A stretch of DNA of 64,000 nt, from the NCBI GenBank assembly GCA_963457665.1, contig OY735212.1:60101228-60165227 (forward strand), in the 5' to 3' direction. The translations under genes were made by a program, and so were the position numbers. This document shows positions 20,966 through 32,665 of the stretch, piece by piece (within the stretch, counting starts at the first letter, position 1; each line of letters begins with the position of its first letter). The notes beneath the pieces are model-generated. The model ran no database searches and was not told the origin of the DNA. It saw only the letters and a program-made list of their open reading frames with translations. The DNA comes from Thysanoteuthis rhombus. Taxonomy: Eukaryota > Mollusca > Cephalopoda > Oegopsida > Thysanoteuthidae.

Positions 20966-21200
20966 ATACTTGTCAGTTTGGCTCAGTTGGTAAGAGAGAT
21001 AGCTACCAATTACTTGGTCATGATTTCAAATCACAGTTGGAGAATGTTAATTTTACTTATTGGCTTGGTTCAACATGATGGAACTGACTAACACTGAACA
21101 GTTTACTTTCAAAAATTTGGTGAGGGTTGTTCTTGTTGTAGTAGAAAAATCAAGATGAATGACTTTTTACTCTTCCTTTTTATATAACTTACTTCAACAA
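20966..21200 (+). mobile_element. tRNA-derived SINE (SINE-2)
   Basis: TTTGGCTCAGTTGGTAAGAG is a clear tRNA A box and D-arm. GGTCATGATTTCAAATCAC about 45 bp later is a B-box-like T-arm. The anticodon arm does not fold as a functional tRNA, and the sequence continues into a tRNA-unrelated body (TTGGCTTGGTTCAACATGATG), which fits a SINE rather than a tRNA gene. It differs in body from SINE-1. Confidence 0.55.
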
Positions 21201-21373
21201 GTTATATTTATGAAACACCTTATAAAGAATGAATTCACTCGCAGTTGCTTACAAGATGAACATGCTATACTTACAGCCAGTTCTTTCTTTCCTGAGATAT
21301 CATAACGATGATGTCACCAGCCCAATCTTGTTTTTGACAGGTTGGGCTTTGGGGTTTGTGTCCTATAGAATAT

Positions 21374-21657
21374 AGTCCCCAACTGTAAATTGTAAAGTTT
21401 CGCACCCTCATTCATTTGATATAACAAACAGTGAACGAATAAAAAGGGGAAAAAAGAATTGATGGAAGAAAAACAAAATTTGGATTGGACACTATTATCC
21501 ACTGAATAATAGTGTCTAATCCAAATTCTATTTTCCATTCATTCTCGAATTTCTATTACCGGGACCACCTACCTGACATTGTGCCAAAAAGGCTTCAACT
21601 GTCCACTGCTTTTTATAGACACTAAAATATTAAAATACAAAGCACTACATGCCACTG
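21374..21657. mobile_element. family A hAT-like foldback element, 5'- and 3'-eroded copy
   Basis: The central hairpin is present: TTTGGATTGGACACTATTATC and its inverse GATAATAGTGTC-like half, around 21478-21530. The right arm (GTGCCAAAAAGGCTTCAACTG, ACACTAAAATATT) ends in GCCACTG at 21657. The outermost left terminus is missing, and the right arm lacks about 40 bp present elsewhere. It is noncoding. Confidence 0.7.
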
Positions 21658-21908
21658 GTATGCACACTCTTTTTGGAGTGAAACATCCAGCTACAAAAAA
21701 AAGTAACTTCGTAATGAAACTAAATTTAATCATTTACCAATCTCCCATAATTTTTCCAGAATACAATTTGGGAATAATATTTGTAAGCTTCAACAATGTT
21801 TCAATCAAACAGTTGTCAATATTTAATCATGGTTTGGTTACAGTACACAGCTTTGATGCAGTAAAGATGGGCTCCTCAGCATTTACTCCATGAATGTCAA
21901 CCACATAC

Positions 21909-22060
21909 CGTATACTCTCGTATGCTGCTGTTGTTTATAGATGTATATCCAGGAGTTGGTGGGTTCTCTGGGATCTGCTCAAGGAATATTCCAAGAAGCT
22001 CTCCAGTTCTGCTATCAAGGTGGTTTCTGTGAGAATACAGTTCCAAGGTTCTTGTCAAAG
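21909..22060 (-). other. candidate coding exon or protein fragment, unknown product
   Basis: On the minus strand a 58-codon open stretch contains LELYSHRNHLDSRTGELLG and IFLEQIPENPPTPGYTS. Its composition (Pro, Gly, charged and His residues) is far more protein-like than the surrounding AT-rich DNA. The frame reaches a GTATGT donor-like site just below 21909, and an AG (TTTTTAAAG) at 22061 could be its acceptor. That gives a 152-nt exon. I do not recognise the family. The plus frame across it (21894-22100) looks like a shadow. It could also be a transposon relic. Confidence 0.3.
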
Positions 22061-22099
22061 CTTTAAAAACAACTCATATTTGGATTGGGCTTTTTTTTA

Positions 22100-22545
22100 A
22101 ATTGATTTTTTTTTTGAGAGTTTTAAAATATACATTCAAACTGGAAGAAAATTCAAGATGGATGCACTTTTGTTCATTGTAAATAGCTAACCTATCTGGC
22201 ACTTCTCAGCTAGTTGCTGTAAAGGCCCTGAACCCCTTGGAGGAGGGGGTAATTACGGCCATCAGTCGCATAAGATTTGAACATTATCACGTTCCCAACA
22301 CCTGTGGACAAACACATGATCTACTTTTTAGAAATTGACTACTTGTAGTAACTGCTGGCTGGATACTTATTGGATGCAAAAAATGTGAAAAATTCTATCA
22401 ATTTTTTTCATCAATTGAATACAAAAATGTATGCAGTACGTCGAATAGGTTGTACTGAATTTGATTGTAGTCGTATTTTTTGTCTTATATGTGTAGTTCT
22501 TGAGTTATAAAAGTGCAAACATACATAGATACATACATTACAACT

Positions 22546-22548
<3 letters not shown>
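22100..22548. other. unassigned sequence
   Basis: It contains a slightly GC-richer block near 22210-22310 (CCTTGGAGGAGGGGGTAATT) with no identified function. Confidence 0.35.

Positions 22549-22591
<43 letters not shown>
22549..22591. repeat. (AT)n microsatellite
   Basis: An alternating AT run that produces artefactual Tyr-Ile frames on both strands. Confidence 0.9.
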
Positions 22592-22592
<1 letters not shown>

Positions 22593-22801
22593 ATTCATAA
22601 TATAACATTGCAACTTATTTATATAACATGTGTTTGTAAGGACCACAAACTAAAAGAAGTAATGAGATTCTTATTTTATTATTTTGTTAACCTTTCTTCA
22701 TTGGAGAATATAAACTCTTGAAAGTTACTAGGAAAATTATCTGCTAACAGCAGATTTTTATATTTCATTTCCCAATGAATGTGCCCACCTACTCTTTTTT
22801 T

Positions 22802-23066
22802 TCAAATCACTTTAGCTCCACAAATGGCCCGCTTGACCAACCAGCCATCATTTGTGTTTGTGTGTCTCTGGGTGTTTCTGGACGCATTTTTGGGGCTCTT
22901 ACATTGAAAATATACATGAATACACCACTAGACACCATCTAAAAACATTGTATGTTATTTTTCAAAAAATTCCTTGTCCAACAATGCCCAAATCTTGAGC
23001 TGTTATTTTTTTTTTTCAGATAAATTTATATTAAAGATCTCTTTTTTTTAATAATGTTTTAGTTTA
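22802..23066 (+). repeat. family B element, 3'-truncated copy
   Basis: The left end TCAAATCACTTTAGCTCC and the landmarks ACAAATGGCCCGCTTGACC, TACACCACTAGACACCATC and CAATGCCCAAATCTTGAG are present. The 3' inverted repeat is missing after 23066. Confidence 0.65.
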
Positions 23067-23908
23067 AATGATTACTATTACTACTACTACAACTACCACC
23101 ATTATTATCATTGGAAGAATGAAAAGAAGAAACAATATTATCTCTGCTTTTGATCATGTGACTATGAATAATGTACGTGTGCATTTGAAACAAGGAGTGT
23201 ATCATATTTTTATTCCTTATTTTTAATGGCAAATTTTCATATGGATGTTTTTGTTTCTGCTGACGAAACAATGTTGAAAAACATGTTTTAAAATGACCAG
23301 ACAATGACAAAATATTTTCATAGTTTTATCACGTCTTCTTTACCTACCTACTAGTTTAAGACTGTGTGAGTAAGAGTAGATAACAACATTGTCTTGTATT
23401 TTAAAGTACAGCTGAAACACCGGGATTTTATGATTTATCTTTTATTTTTTTATGACCCTATAGAATTCTGTAGTCGTGAAAAGTATATGAAGTCATTTTG
23501 GCAAGTGTTTTGTAGACATTTGCTTGGATAGACATGAATTTGATGTTGATGTCCAAGTTCTCAATGTTTATAAGGTAGGATGAGGTATTTTAGATCAGTT
23601 TTCAATTTTTAATAAATCCACATGTAAATCATTCAGTTAGCAAGGAATTTGTAAACTAAAAATCTGCACCTTGATTCCAAGGACCTGGAATGATAATGTG
23701 TTCAAAAATACTCTTCATGTATGAAACTTACAATCATCTGATTTGTCAACTAATGTTATGATGACCTCAACGTGTCAATCTTAAAAATGACTTGTATTTA
23801 ATGTCAGCTGCATGTTTATTTGAAAGAGGTTTCTATTTCTTTAATAGAATTAGTAGAAAACAAAGTGAAACCATTTTTGAGTTGTACTTTAATATCAAAG
23901 CCTGAACT
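23067..23908. other. unassigned sequence
   Basis: A short ACT/ACC trinucleotide-rich patch at 23070-23110 gives a Ser/Asn-rich minus frame, which is low complexity and not a gene. No other feature. Confidence 0.4.
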
Positions 23909-24112
23909 TTAACCTCTGATTTGGTTGTTGACCTGGTTTGCTGTCATACTGACTCTACTGCGTTTTACCCTCTGGGTTGAAGGAAAGCATTCCTCAATTG
24001 GTCTTTCTTTTCCCTCCAATGTTAAATTCATTGGCGGATGATTTTTTTTTCGTTTTGAAAGGTTATCACTATTGCCTGGGAAAATTCCACGAAGCAATAC
24101 AAAGCCTGCCAT
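23909..24112 (-). other. small reading frame of uncertain status
   Basis: A 67-codon minus frame runs from ATG to a stop with a basic, hydrophilic composition (for example CFPSTQRVKRSRVSMTANQ). It has no recognised domain, no good splice sites and no neighbour supporting it. It could be an eroded transposon protein, an unlinked exon or chance. Confidence 0.2.
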
Positions 24113-25739
24113 GTCTACTAATGTTTAGAGTTCTCCCCTATTATACGTGATCAGTTTAGCATGTAATCTGATTACTTTGGAGGACAGATGGTGAATATCA
24201 CCCTAAAGTAAATAACTGATCTTAAATTATATACATATAAGATATACTGTTTATTTTTGATAGTAGGAAAATGCAATATAGCAAAAGGGAATTATGAGTT
24301 TATTGTCTTTTTTATAATATTTTCCAGTAAAGCAGCCGAACACCTGTTTGCTATGTGATGGAGAATCTCTTGCGAGCTTTTCATCAAGTTATCTGTATCA
24401 GTTATTTCCTTAAAAGAAGTCAATGCTATTATTAAATATTCAGTTGGCTAACATTAACAAACACTTATGTAAACATAGATGCACCCAAATAAGTGCATGC
24501 AGAAATGTCAGTCATTATACTTGATGCAAATAGGATCCTTCTGTTTCAACCAATTACCAACAACTATTCCCCAGCAAACTATGACCAGTTTTACTAGTGA
24601 TTCTTTGCAGATACCATGTTCAAATGAATCCAGGATTAAAGGGCTGCAATCAAAAAGTGAGCTGTGTAGTACTGACTCTTGTAAGTTACAATTGTGTTCG
24701 GTCAAAAAGCATCAGTGAATATGTACTAATTTAGTAATTCAGTTTAGTATTTCTTTTGTAAATTTGAGTGCATAAAGGTTTTATTATGGTTTTATATTTT
24801 ATTTCATACCATATACTACAAGAAGAATAGAATAATCAATAATCTAATTTTTTTTAAATCCTACTTTTCTAATGAAATAAGTAAGGACAAATCTTTTTCT
24901 TACAGCTTTTTGACCAGTCACTGTTTAAATAAGGCTAAGTTTTTCTGGTTTCCTTTCATGACCAAGATTGTGAACAGGATTCTATTTAGAAGCATTTAGT
25001 TGCTCCTCTTATCTCAACCACTTCTTGCTGACAAAGATTATCTGGATTCAGGACATCAAAATTACAGCCTGGTATAATCATATTGATAACATCAAAGATA
25101 TTATGAGAAATTATCTACAGCAAAATCCTGAGAGGAAGTCAGAGAATCAGTGTATCAGACCAGTGGTCACCAACCAGGGTGATGTCGCTTGTGCGCGATT
25201 TGAGCTTTCAAGTGGACAATAGACCCATTATTGGGTCACAAGGTCAGGTACCATGTCTACCTCACAGACAACTTGGAAAGTCAATACACACAATTTTCAA
25301 GTCACACAACTTATGACCTGGAACAGTGGCTTTTATTGTGATTACTGTCTTGATGTATAAATAAATAATTATGTTGTCTATTTACTCTCTTTCTGAATCA
25401 GAAAAATATACATTTATTGAACTTTTCCACAGTGCAGGCAACTAGGGTATGCTCATTCAAAACATGCATTAGATGCTGTTCTTTGTTTTTGATATTGTTT
25501 ATCGTAATAATCAAAACAGAAATATCATTGTTTATTTTTGTAACAATCAGAACAGAATTTTTTGAAAATGCTGTTTCATCGTCTCACTATAATTCAATAT
25601 AATCTCATTCTACTGAAAAATTTGGCAGAAAAAAAATCCTGATTTTTCTTCATTCTCTCTCTGTTCTAACCAAACATTTTAAATCTACATAATCACATGC
25701 TCCTCTATGCTGGTGACACATAGTATATTCAGGCAAGAA
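24113..25739. other. unassigned AT-rich stretch
   Basis: At 24326-24327 a T-rich tract ends in TTTTCCAG, an acceptor-like site. The downstream frames are short and have no domain. Overlapping open frames on both strands at 24479-24718 are unconvincing. Nothing is supported. Confidence 0.4.
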
Positions 25740-25990
25740 ACTGTCCATTTAAAGATTGATTTTTATTGTAAATTGAGCATCTCCCTCCTATGGAGAACCA
25801 TAAATCCAAACAACTTCAAAGTTGACACTGCAATTTCCAACATATCTGGCAAATATCAGCTTTGAACAATGGCCAGTGGTTAAGTTATCTCAGTGCATAC
25901 ACACATACACACACAGATTTCTCAGATTAGAGTGAGACATATTTGAAGATAATTCTGTACTGGTTCTTTCACTGGACCAAATTGACAAAA
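25740..25990 (+). repeat. family H repeat, copy 2
   Basis: TTTTATTGTAAATTGAGCATC, shown by its parts (TTTTATTGTAAATTGA, GGAGAACCATAAATCCAAA), is followed by AACTTCAAAGTTGACACTGC, ACATATCTGGCAAATATCA and ATTTCTCAGATTAGAGTGAG. It matches 50355-50560 closely and 12790-12960 more distantly. Confidence 0.65.
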
Positions 25991-26987
25991 TAATTTGGTG
26001 TATTTTGGTCAGCATTGAAAAACTTCAGTCTTGGTTCATATTGCTTATTTTTCCTTTTAATTAGTCATTTGAATATCAATAGGTTTTACATAGTTTTCAA
26101 AAACTGAATATTTTTATTAAATAAATACTATTCTATTTACACTATTAAGACAGTAATGCTATCAGAATGTCTTGCTTATATTTTGAAACTTCATTTTGAT
26201 AATATTATTGAAATGTTGAGAGCTTGAAAATGAGATATTCCAAAATGTATCAATCAAGAAAATTAAATTTGATTTCTACCATCAAATCTCATTTTGAAAT
26301 AGATGTATGCATTATATATAAATTAGAATATTCTGGTCAGAAATGGCGGGTTATTCATGTTTGGATCACCAAGGAGCTTAAAGCTATTTTATTAGGTAAA
26401 TTATTTTTTGATAATTTATGGATCTTGATTTCAAGATTTTCTAAGGTTCATCTCATTTCGAGCTGTTTTCATGTGTGATGATCAGACATGAAGTCTTAAG
26501 AGTTTCTATGACGTAATTTTATTGTTATGTCATAATAGGAAGGTAAATCAACTAATGAGATCATCCTATTTCTGCACAAACAAACAAATGAATAGATAAA
26601 TAGAAAAAATTGCTCAGAAGCTCATGATTAGATTGCTCTTGATTTTCTCTCCCATCCTAATCTGACATTAAATAGTAAAATATACAAATTGAGATGTCTA
26701 ATTATTTAGTTGAAATTAACAGAATTAAATAAGGAATATATATATTTATATATATATACCTTCTTTAATTTTTCATGTACACTAAAGTAAAAATTTTAAG
26801 GTATATGAGTAGAGATCATCTGCAATATTTGTTTATGTGATTTGTGATACAGGACTCATAATTTGTAGATTTTACAATCGCGACTGAATGATGTAGGCTT
26901 TGATGCTGGGATAGCTGAATGCCTATCCCAAGCTCAAATCTTAGCCAATATCTTTAATAGATGACTTCTGTAAACAAGTTTGGAACT
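25991..26987. other. unassigned AT-rich stretch
   Basis: An 84-codon plus frame (26224-26478) has no domain character. A short AT run lies near 26738-26758. Nothing is supported. Confidence 0.4.
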
Positions 26988-27160
26988 TGGCTTTTAGCAT
27001 CCTTCATTGGATATAGACCTATCCCAAGACCTCGATAATTAGCGTCATGGAGCCAGTCTTCATGAACATATGTAGTTCATCACATTAACTTATTTTCTGC
27101 CAGCCACAGTTTTGCATATGATCTCTTGTGCATATCACATGGTCTTCAGTTTAGGCTCAA
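26988..27160 (-). mobile_element. RTE LINE 3' fragment, strongly diverged
   Basis: The order of landmarks (TTGGATATAGACCTATCCC, GCGTCATGGAGCCAGTC, TTTTCTGCCAGCCACAGTT, CATATGATCTCTTG) matches the other RTE 3' ends on the minus strand. It has no ATG tail and many substitutions, so this is an older copy. Confidence 0.65.
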
Positions 27161-27817
27161 TCTATTAGTAAGGTTCTATGCTAGAGTACTACTTAATTTG
27201 TGTAAGTAAAAATGATTCATAATAGAAAGTGTTCAGTGTATTTTTATGAATTATGGTTATTTCAATTTGATCCTCTTGAATAAGTTGTACATATATGTAT
27301 GCGTATTTATATTTATCACTTGCACTTCAGTCTCTTGAAATGAATTACCACAGTAGAATTCTCTTCCTGGTAGACTTTTAGTTAGTCATTTGGGTTGACT
27401 TAATGACCGATGTACATTGTTTCCGTGGAGATGGTGACATCTTTTCAGGACCTTGCATCCTAAATTGCAATGTTCTCTGCTGAGCAATCTACTTCTCCAT
27501 TTGAAGTCTGGCTAAAAGGAGATGTGCCTCATTTGTATTTCAGCTCAACTAGTTGATTTCTTCCTTTCTGTTGTTGAGTCAGCCTAGCTCTAAAACAGGT
27601 TAGATGCGAAAGGTCAGCTACAAATGATGTGAATGTACTTGACTGTAGAAGGTTCCAGTTTGTTGCACACAGACTGAGGTTACAACAAGTGGGGTTTATG
27701 AAAAATGAAAAGCCAATGTGTTTTGGTTACCATATTGTGATGAAACTTTTCTAATTATTCATTTTTTTTTTTTTTTTTTTTAGACCACTTAAAAATTTGA
27801 CAGGTCCAACTTGAAAT
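27161..27817. other. unassigned sequence ending in a poly-T run
   Basis: The 27420-27700 part has more balanced base composition than its surroundings, but I find no gene or repeat in it. A T20 run lies at about 27762-27781. Confidence 0.4.
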
Positions 27818-28245
27818 AATCATATTAGAAAGTAACAACCAAGATTTCTCTTGGGTTTTCAAGCTGGTCTGGCGGTGTATGTATCAGGCATACAGACTGC
27901 TCTAATGGGACTAAAGAACTAAAAATTTAAATATTCACTCATTATTATCTCTTGAAAGTAAACTTTTTTTTTCAAATTCACTCCAAAGTATGTTTTTAGT
28001 ATGTGTGTGGGGGGGGGGGGTGATTTGCAATGTAAGTTTATGCTGAATTGATCCCTTAGTTTGTGTCCATCTGTTTTTTGAAAATTAAGACATTTTTAGT
28101 GATAACTTTCCCTAAAATGTGAGAGAAGTATCTTATTCATTGATCACCCCCTTTTCCAATTTTCTAACTGATCATCCCTAACATGGCATGCTGCCAAAAG
28201 ACAATGGTCGCATGACAGTTTCTATTAAGTGACTAACCAGACCAA
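27818..28245 (+). repeat. family C repeat, copy 3
   Basis: AGAAAGTAACAACCAAGATTT, shown by its parts (AGAAAGTAACAACC), is followed by TTTTCAAGCTGGTCTGG, a G12-run (28010-28021), TTGATCCCTTAGTTTGTG, AACATGGCATGCTGCC and ATGACAGTTTCTATTAAGTG. The family is present over its full length. Confidence 0.75.
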
Positions 28246-30008
28246 TTTTATAACTTTATCAAAGCCCAGAATAAAAAAAATCCTATCATAACTCTTGTAA
28301 ATTTTCAAAAATAACTGGATTAATTGGTGCATTAACCAACTAACCCACTAAACGAGATACACATGTAATTAAAAGATCATCATGGATTTGATAATCTGTT
28401 TTTTTCTTCTTTGATTAACCATAAGTGTTCCTTCTTGTGGAATGGTGTTTTGAATGTTAAATCAAAACAAAGGAGAGGGCCAGAAAAAGAGCTGGAAAAG
28501 AAAAGATCAGTACTTGATGTCTATACCATACATTGCATTCTTATCCTTCAAACATCTTAGGTATTTTATAACTTAAAAGCTCATTTTCAAGGCTAGGATG
28601 CTCATGGCTTGCTGACTCCTTCCTATGCTCAACTTGAACCAATGTTGAAATTTTGGTTGGATCATACTTGATTTCAACTATAACACCACCTCTGCACAAT
28701 TATGCTACAAGGTGAACACAAATAGCAATGATTGTCTAAAACCCCTGTTGTTGATTTCTGGTTCATTGTCTTCTTCTGTTGCTGGTTGGGTTCAGTTGCA
28801 ATGTTCTCCCTGATGAAAAAATCCTCCACCACTTATCAAACTTTAATTTACAACTTATCATGAACAGATTTCCTTTGATCAAGTATTCTGGTATTATACA
28901 TAATGTTTGTAAAATTCCTGGTTCTATCTTGTCACAGTATTGTATATATATAATGAATGGATATGTAGATATATAGGACTTAGTGAAACCTCCGGTTCTA
29001 TCATATTAACCCTTGTCACTTGACTTTAACACAACTGATGACCACGGTCAGAGTTTGTATTCTAGATATCGTCTTGAGAATTTAGAATTTCAGCTCTCAT
29101 TAATAGGTTTAATTCTCTTAGGCTCTGGGGATCAATTCCTAGATAGGTCCTAACTATTGCATTTGATGAAGTAAGTGTTCAAGCATTCTCTGATATCTGC
29201 AGTTATCTTTGAGGCATATCAAGTATTTTATGAAAAGTGATGTTGTTGGTGTCCTATACTGACTTCTTGAAGAGAAATACATATGCAATAGAAAATCAGT
29301 AATTACTAGATGTAATGTTGTATGATCAAATCAAATAAAAATTTTGATAGAAAAAAATGACTTTGACATCGGCTTACATCAAATCTTTTCTCTGAAATAA
29401 AATGGAAAAGCATGTGACCCTTACGTTGCATTTCAACCATTTGCTTCTCTATTTCTATGATTTGTTTTTTCCAGCGTTAAATTATACCTGCTGCCTTCTA
29501 TGTTTAATATGTATCATTTCTGAAGTCAATCATTCCTTGCAAACCTTTGGTAGACATGACCTCACAATAAATGCCCACCCAGAACAGACATTTTTTTTGA
29601 ATGTTAAACGTTTATACGCCACTGTTTGCAAATGGCACCCCAACTGTAAATAAACATTGAGGCAAGAACAATTACTGTTTGTTCCACAAACAGTTGCAAA
29701 TAGTTAAATGTCGTACAAACTCATGTAAAATCTTTGAAAATCTACTTGAGGTAATGTTTTTATGCACAAAAGACGCAAGTAGAAATTTCATGTTTGTGTT
29801 AAGAAAAAAATCTTCTCTGCTTAAATGCATCGTGGTAGGAAAAAAAAAAATAGATTCTTGGATAAGTTTTTCTAACCTTTATTTAGGCATTTTTTTTTTC
29901 AAATGAAAAATGAACCAAATCAAACTGAAAGTAAAAAGCAGTAAGTCGTAAAAATAATAATGGTTTTTCAAATAAAATTGAATGAAAAATATCTTTATTT
30001 GACACCCA
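28246..30008. other. unassigned AT-rich stretch
   Basis: Frames at 28779-28976, 29402-29653 and 29679-29906 have no domain or splice support. It contains no repeat shared with the rest of the window that I could detect. Confidence 0.4.
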
Positions 30009-31559
30009 TTTAGACTACAACGGACAAAAGCGACACGATCGAAGACATTCAAATCCTAAACCAAATAAACATAGGAAGCGACCGCAGAATGGTAAAATGT
30101 AAGATGCAAATAAACACCAATAAAGAATGCAAAAAAATGTTCTACATACACCAAACCGCAACAGCTAAATGTACCAAATGAACTCACCTGATCTTTCTAT
30201 TGAAAACAAATAAAATACTTTTTGTAGAGAACGACACCAACAGCAACATTAACAAACTCCACAGCAAAATAACTTCTCTCACAGAAGCTGCCACTATGTT
30301 CAAATCAAGGAGCACACAAACCATTTGTAAAATCTCAGACACAACGAGGAAACTCATTAAAGAGTGTAGAAACCTCAAACCACCGAAAACAAGAAGGGAA
30401 AAATTGAGGAGACTGAACAGAGCAAAAAAAGAAACTAAGAGAAGACAGAAGAAGGTACATGGCAGCAATCATCGAAACAGCTCTCAAAAAACTGTGGGGT
30501 TTCAAAGCTATAAACAAAGCTTTCAGTATTGGACAGAAACAAATAACAAGCATACTTGAAAATAGAGACATAACAACAGACTGAGACAGGACTGTCGAAT
30601 GGGCCCAAGGATTCTAGCAAAAACTCTACTCTTCAAGACATGGACTACAAAACACCAAACAGGATACGCAAGACACAAACAATCTTTTAGATGACTTCCT
30701 AAATGTTACACCATAGGAGGTAAAACAAGCCATCAAACAAACAAAAAACAGGAAAACATCATCATCGATCCACTCAAAAAAGCTGAAAAGATCGTCAGAA
30801 AAAAAACTAGCTATTCTATTCAGCTTACTCCTAAAACAAAGCAAAGTCCTGGAAGACTGGAACATGGCAATTATTATGCTTTTGCATAAAAAAAGAAACC
30901 CTAAAGACCTCAACAACTACAGACCTAATAGCCTACTCAACTGCATCTACAAATCTTTTACAGAAATTATCACCAACTGGATAATTAAAACACTAGATGA
31001 AAACCAACCATGAAAACAAGCTGGCTTTAGAAGAAACTACTCCACCATGGACCATCTCTATTCAATAAATTAGCTGCAAGAGAAAGCAGCAGAATACAAA
31101 ACACCTCTCGCTGTAGCATTTATAAACTTCAAGAAAGCCTTTGACACTATGGAAATTCCTATGGTCATGAAGCCCATCACTCTTTAAGGTGTAGACCCTG
31201 TATACATCAGAGTATTGCAACATATATACAATCATAGCAACTCCCTTATCTGACTACATAAATACTCAGAGCCTTTCCAGCTCCAAGAAGGAGTCAGACA
31301 AGATGATATCAGCTCACCAAAACTCTTCACAGCCTGCCTCAAGATGATCTTCAGAAACCTTGAATGGGAAAACAAAGGAATCAGAATAGTCGGCAAATAC
31401 CTAAGTAATCTCAGATCTGCAGATGATATAGTCTTTTTTGCAGAGAAACTCCATGACTTCCTACTAATGTTAGATGAGCTGAATGAAGAAAGTAAGAAAG
31501 TTGGCCTTAGCATGAACTTCAGCAAAACAAAGATCAAGTACAATACCTGCCAGAAATGA
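30009..31559 (+). mobile_element. RTE-type LINE remnant (end of endonuclease, linker, RT core)
   Basis: It begins with the end of the endonuclease domain (EDIQILNQINIGSDRRMVK). The linker follows (ISDTTRKLIKECRNLK in the 30200-30559 frame), then RT motifs in broken frames: DLNNYRPNSLLNCIYK, QAGFRRNYSTMDHL, LAVAFINFKKAFDT, VRQDDISSPKLFTACL and LRSADDIVFFAE. The catalytic motif reads SADD where relatives usually carry FADD. The last frame (31344-31559) ends in LSMNFSKTKIKYN. At least four in-frame stops or shifts are visible. It has no 3' tail, because sequence of another repeat begins at about 31565. It is the longest LINE copy here. Confidence 0.88.
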
Positions 31560-31564
31560 AAGTT

Positions 31565-31910
31565 AGTAAAGAATTTCTATGAAATTCTCTAGTAGGGTGG
31601 ACCCTAGGTGATGAGAAAAATGGTTGAATTTTGAAGTGGATCCATGCACAATTACCTCCACTACATCATAGTTATATATCCAAACCACAGAACTTCCTGT
31701 CTATCCACACAATATCTCCAAAAGTTCTCAATGATTTTCTATGATATGTGGAAGAGTGGACCATAGTCGACAGAGAAAGCAGATCCTTTTACAAATAGCT
31801 CCCCTACATCACAGTTGTATGTCAAAACCACTTAACATTGCCAAATTATTCTTCTGTCTCCAAGATATCTCCAAACATTCTCAATGAATTTCTATCAAGT
31901 TTTGTTCTTG
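31565..31910 (+). repeat. tandem repeat, about 145-160 bp unit, just over two units
   Basis: CTACATCATAGTTATAT (31661) and CTACATCACAGTTGTAT (31804) are 143 bp apart, each ending in AAACCAC. ATTTCTAT-containing blocks recur at 31570, 31731 and 31883, next to ATCTCCAAA. Individual units resemble the repeat at 54363-54560. Confidence 0.5.
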
Positions 31911-32081
31911 CTGGACCATTCACTACAGAACAACTGAATATATTGTAGCTACATTTTCTGGGTGTTCCTCCCTGTTTCTGTATATTCTATTCCCACTTTT
32001 TGATGAAGCTACCAACCCTCTTGTCATACTTTCCATTCATGATCTTATATACTTCTCTCATGGCTCCTCTTACTCTACTAT

Positions 32082-32450
32082 AGGTATAAAAGCCATGTAT
32101 GCAGATTAATATATTTAATCGTATGATGATATATCCTGTCCAAGTTCTGTACTAATCTACACTTATAATGGATTGGCTCTTGTGAAAACAAATTAACAAA
32201 GCTAATAAAGGCAAGTAAAGGGTTATGATAAAATTAGGTGGGCTGTTGTGACATAACAATGAATAATATGTCACTGAAACACTTTGAACTTTGCCTGATT
32301 CCACTGTAAAACGGCTTTAAAAAAAATTAAAATTTTAGGTACTAATTATACTGCATTATTAAAAAAAAAAATTACCTTATAGAATAGCCTTAGGCACCTT
32401 AGTGCTGACTCATGTATGAATAACATCAACATTTTTTATGGGTATATGTT
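32082..32450 (+). repeat. family E repeat, copy 2
   Basis: TATAAAAGCCATGTATGCAG, ACTTATAATGGATTGGCTC, TGTTGTGACATAACAATGAA and TGACTCATGTATGAATAAC follow the order seen at 3088. Confidence 0.7.
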
Positions 32451-32564
32451 AGTTTAATTAATAAATTTCCAACAAATAATTAGTTTCATTGATGGCGTTG
32501 CTCTTTGAAAAATTTTTGATGAAAGTTAATTCTGTATTAGATTGTGCCTTAGTAAGCTTGTTTG

Positions 32565-32665
32565 ATTTTGATCACTGCTACTTACAATGAAACAGTTTAA
32601 ACTCTGTTGCTGGGTCTAGGTTATTCATGTGTTCTGACTTATTATATGTATCTCTCATGTATTAC
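32565..32665 (+). repeat. family I fragment
   Basis: GTTTAAACTCTGTTGCTGG and TAGGTTATTCATGTGTTCTG match the start of the family-I copies at 3580 and 10925. The rest is missing. Confidence 0.5.

Noticed and set aside
20966-21045. A functional tRNA gene
   Set aside because: The A and B boxes are present, but the anticodon arm and acceptor stem do not pair, and a SINE-like body follows.
22411-22721. Frames with runs of Tyr-Ile on both strands
   Set aside because: They are produced by the (AT)n microsatellite at 22549-22591.
30184-30916. Several minus-strand frames with Phe/Ser/Leu-rich composition
   Set aside because: They are the antisense of the RTE remnant on the plus strand, whose Lys/Asn/Thr-rich codons give such shadows.
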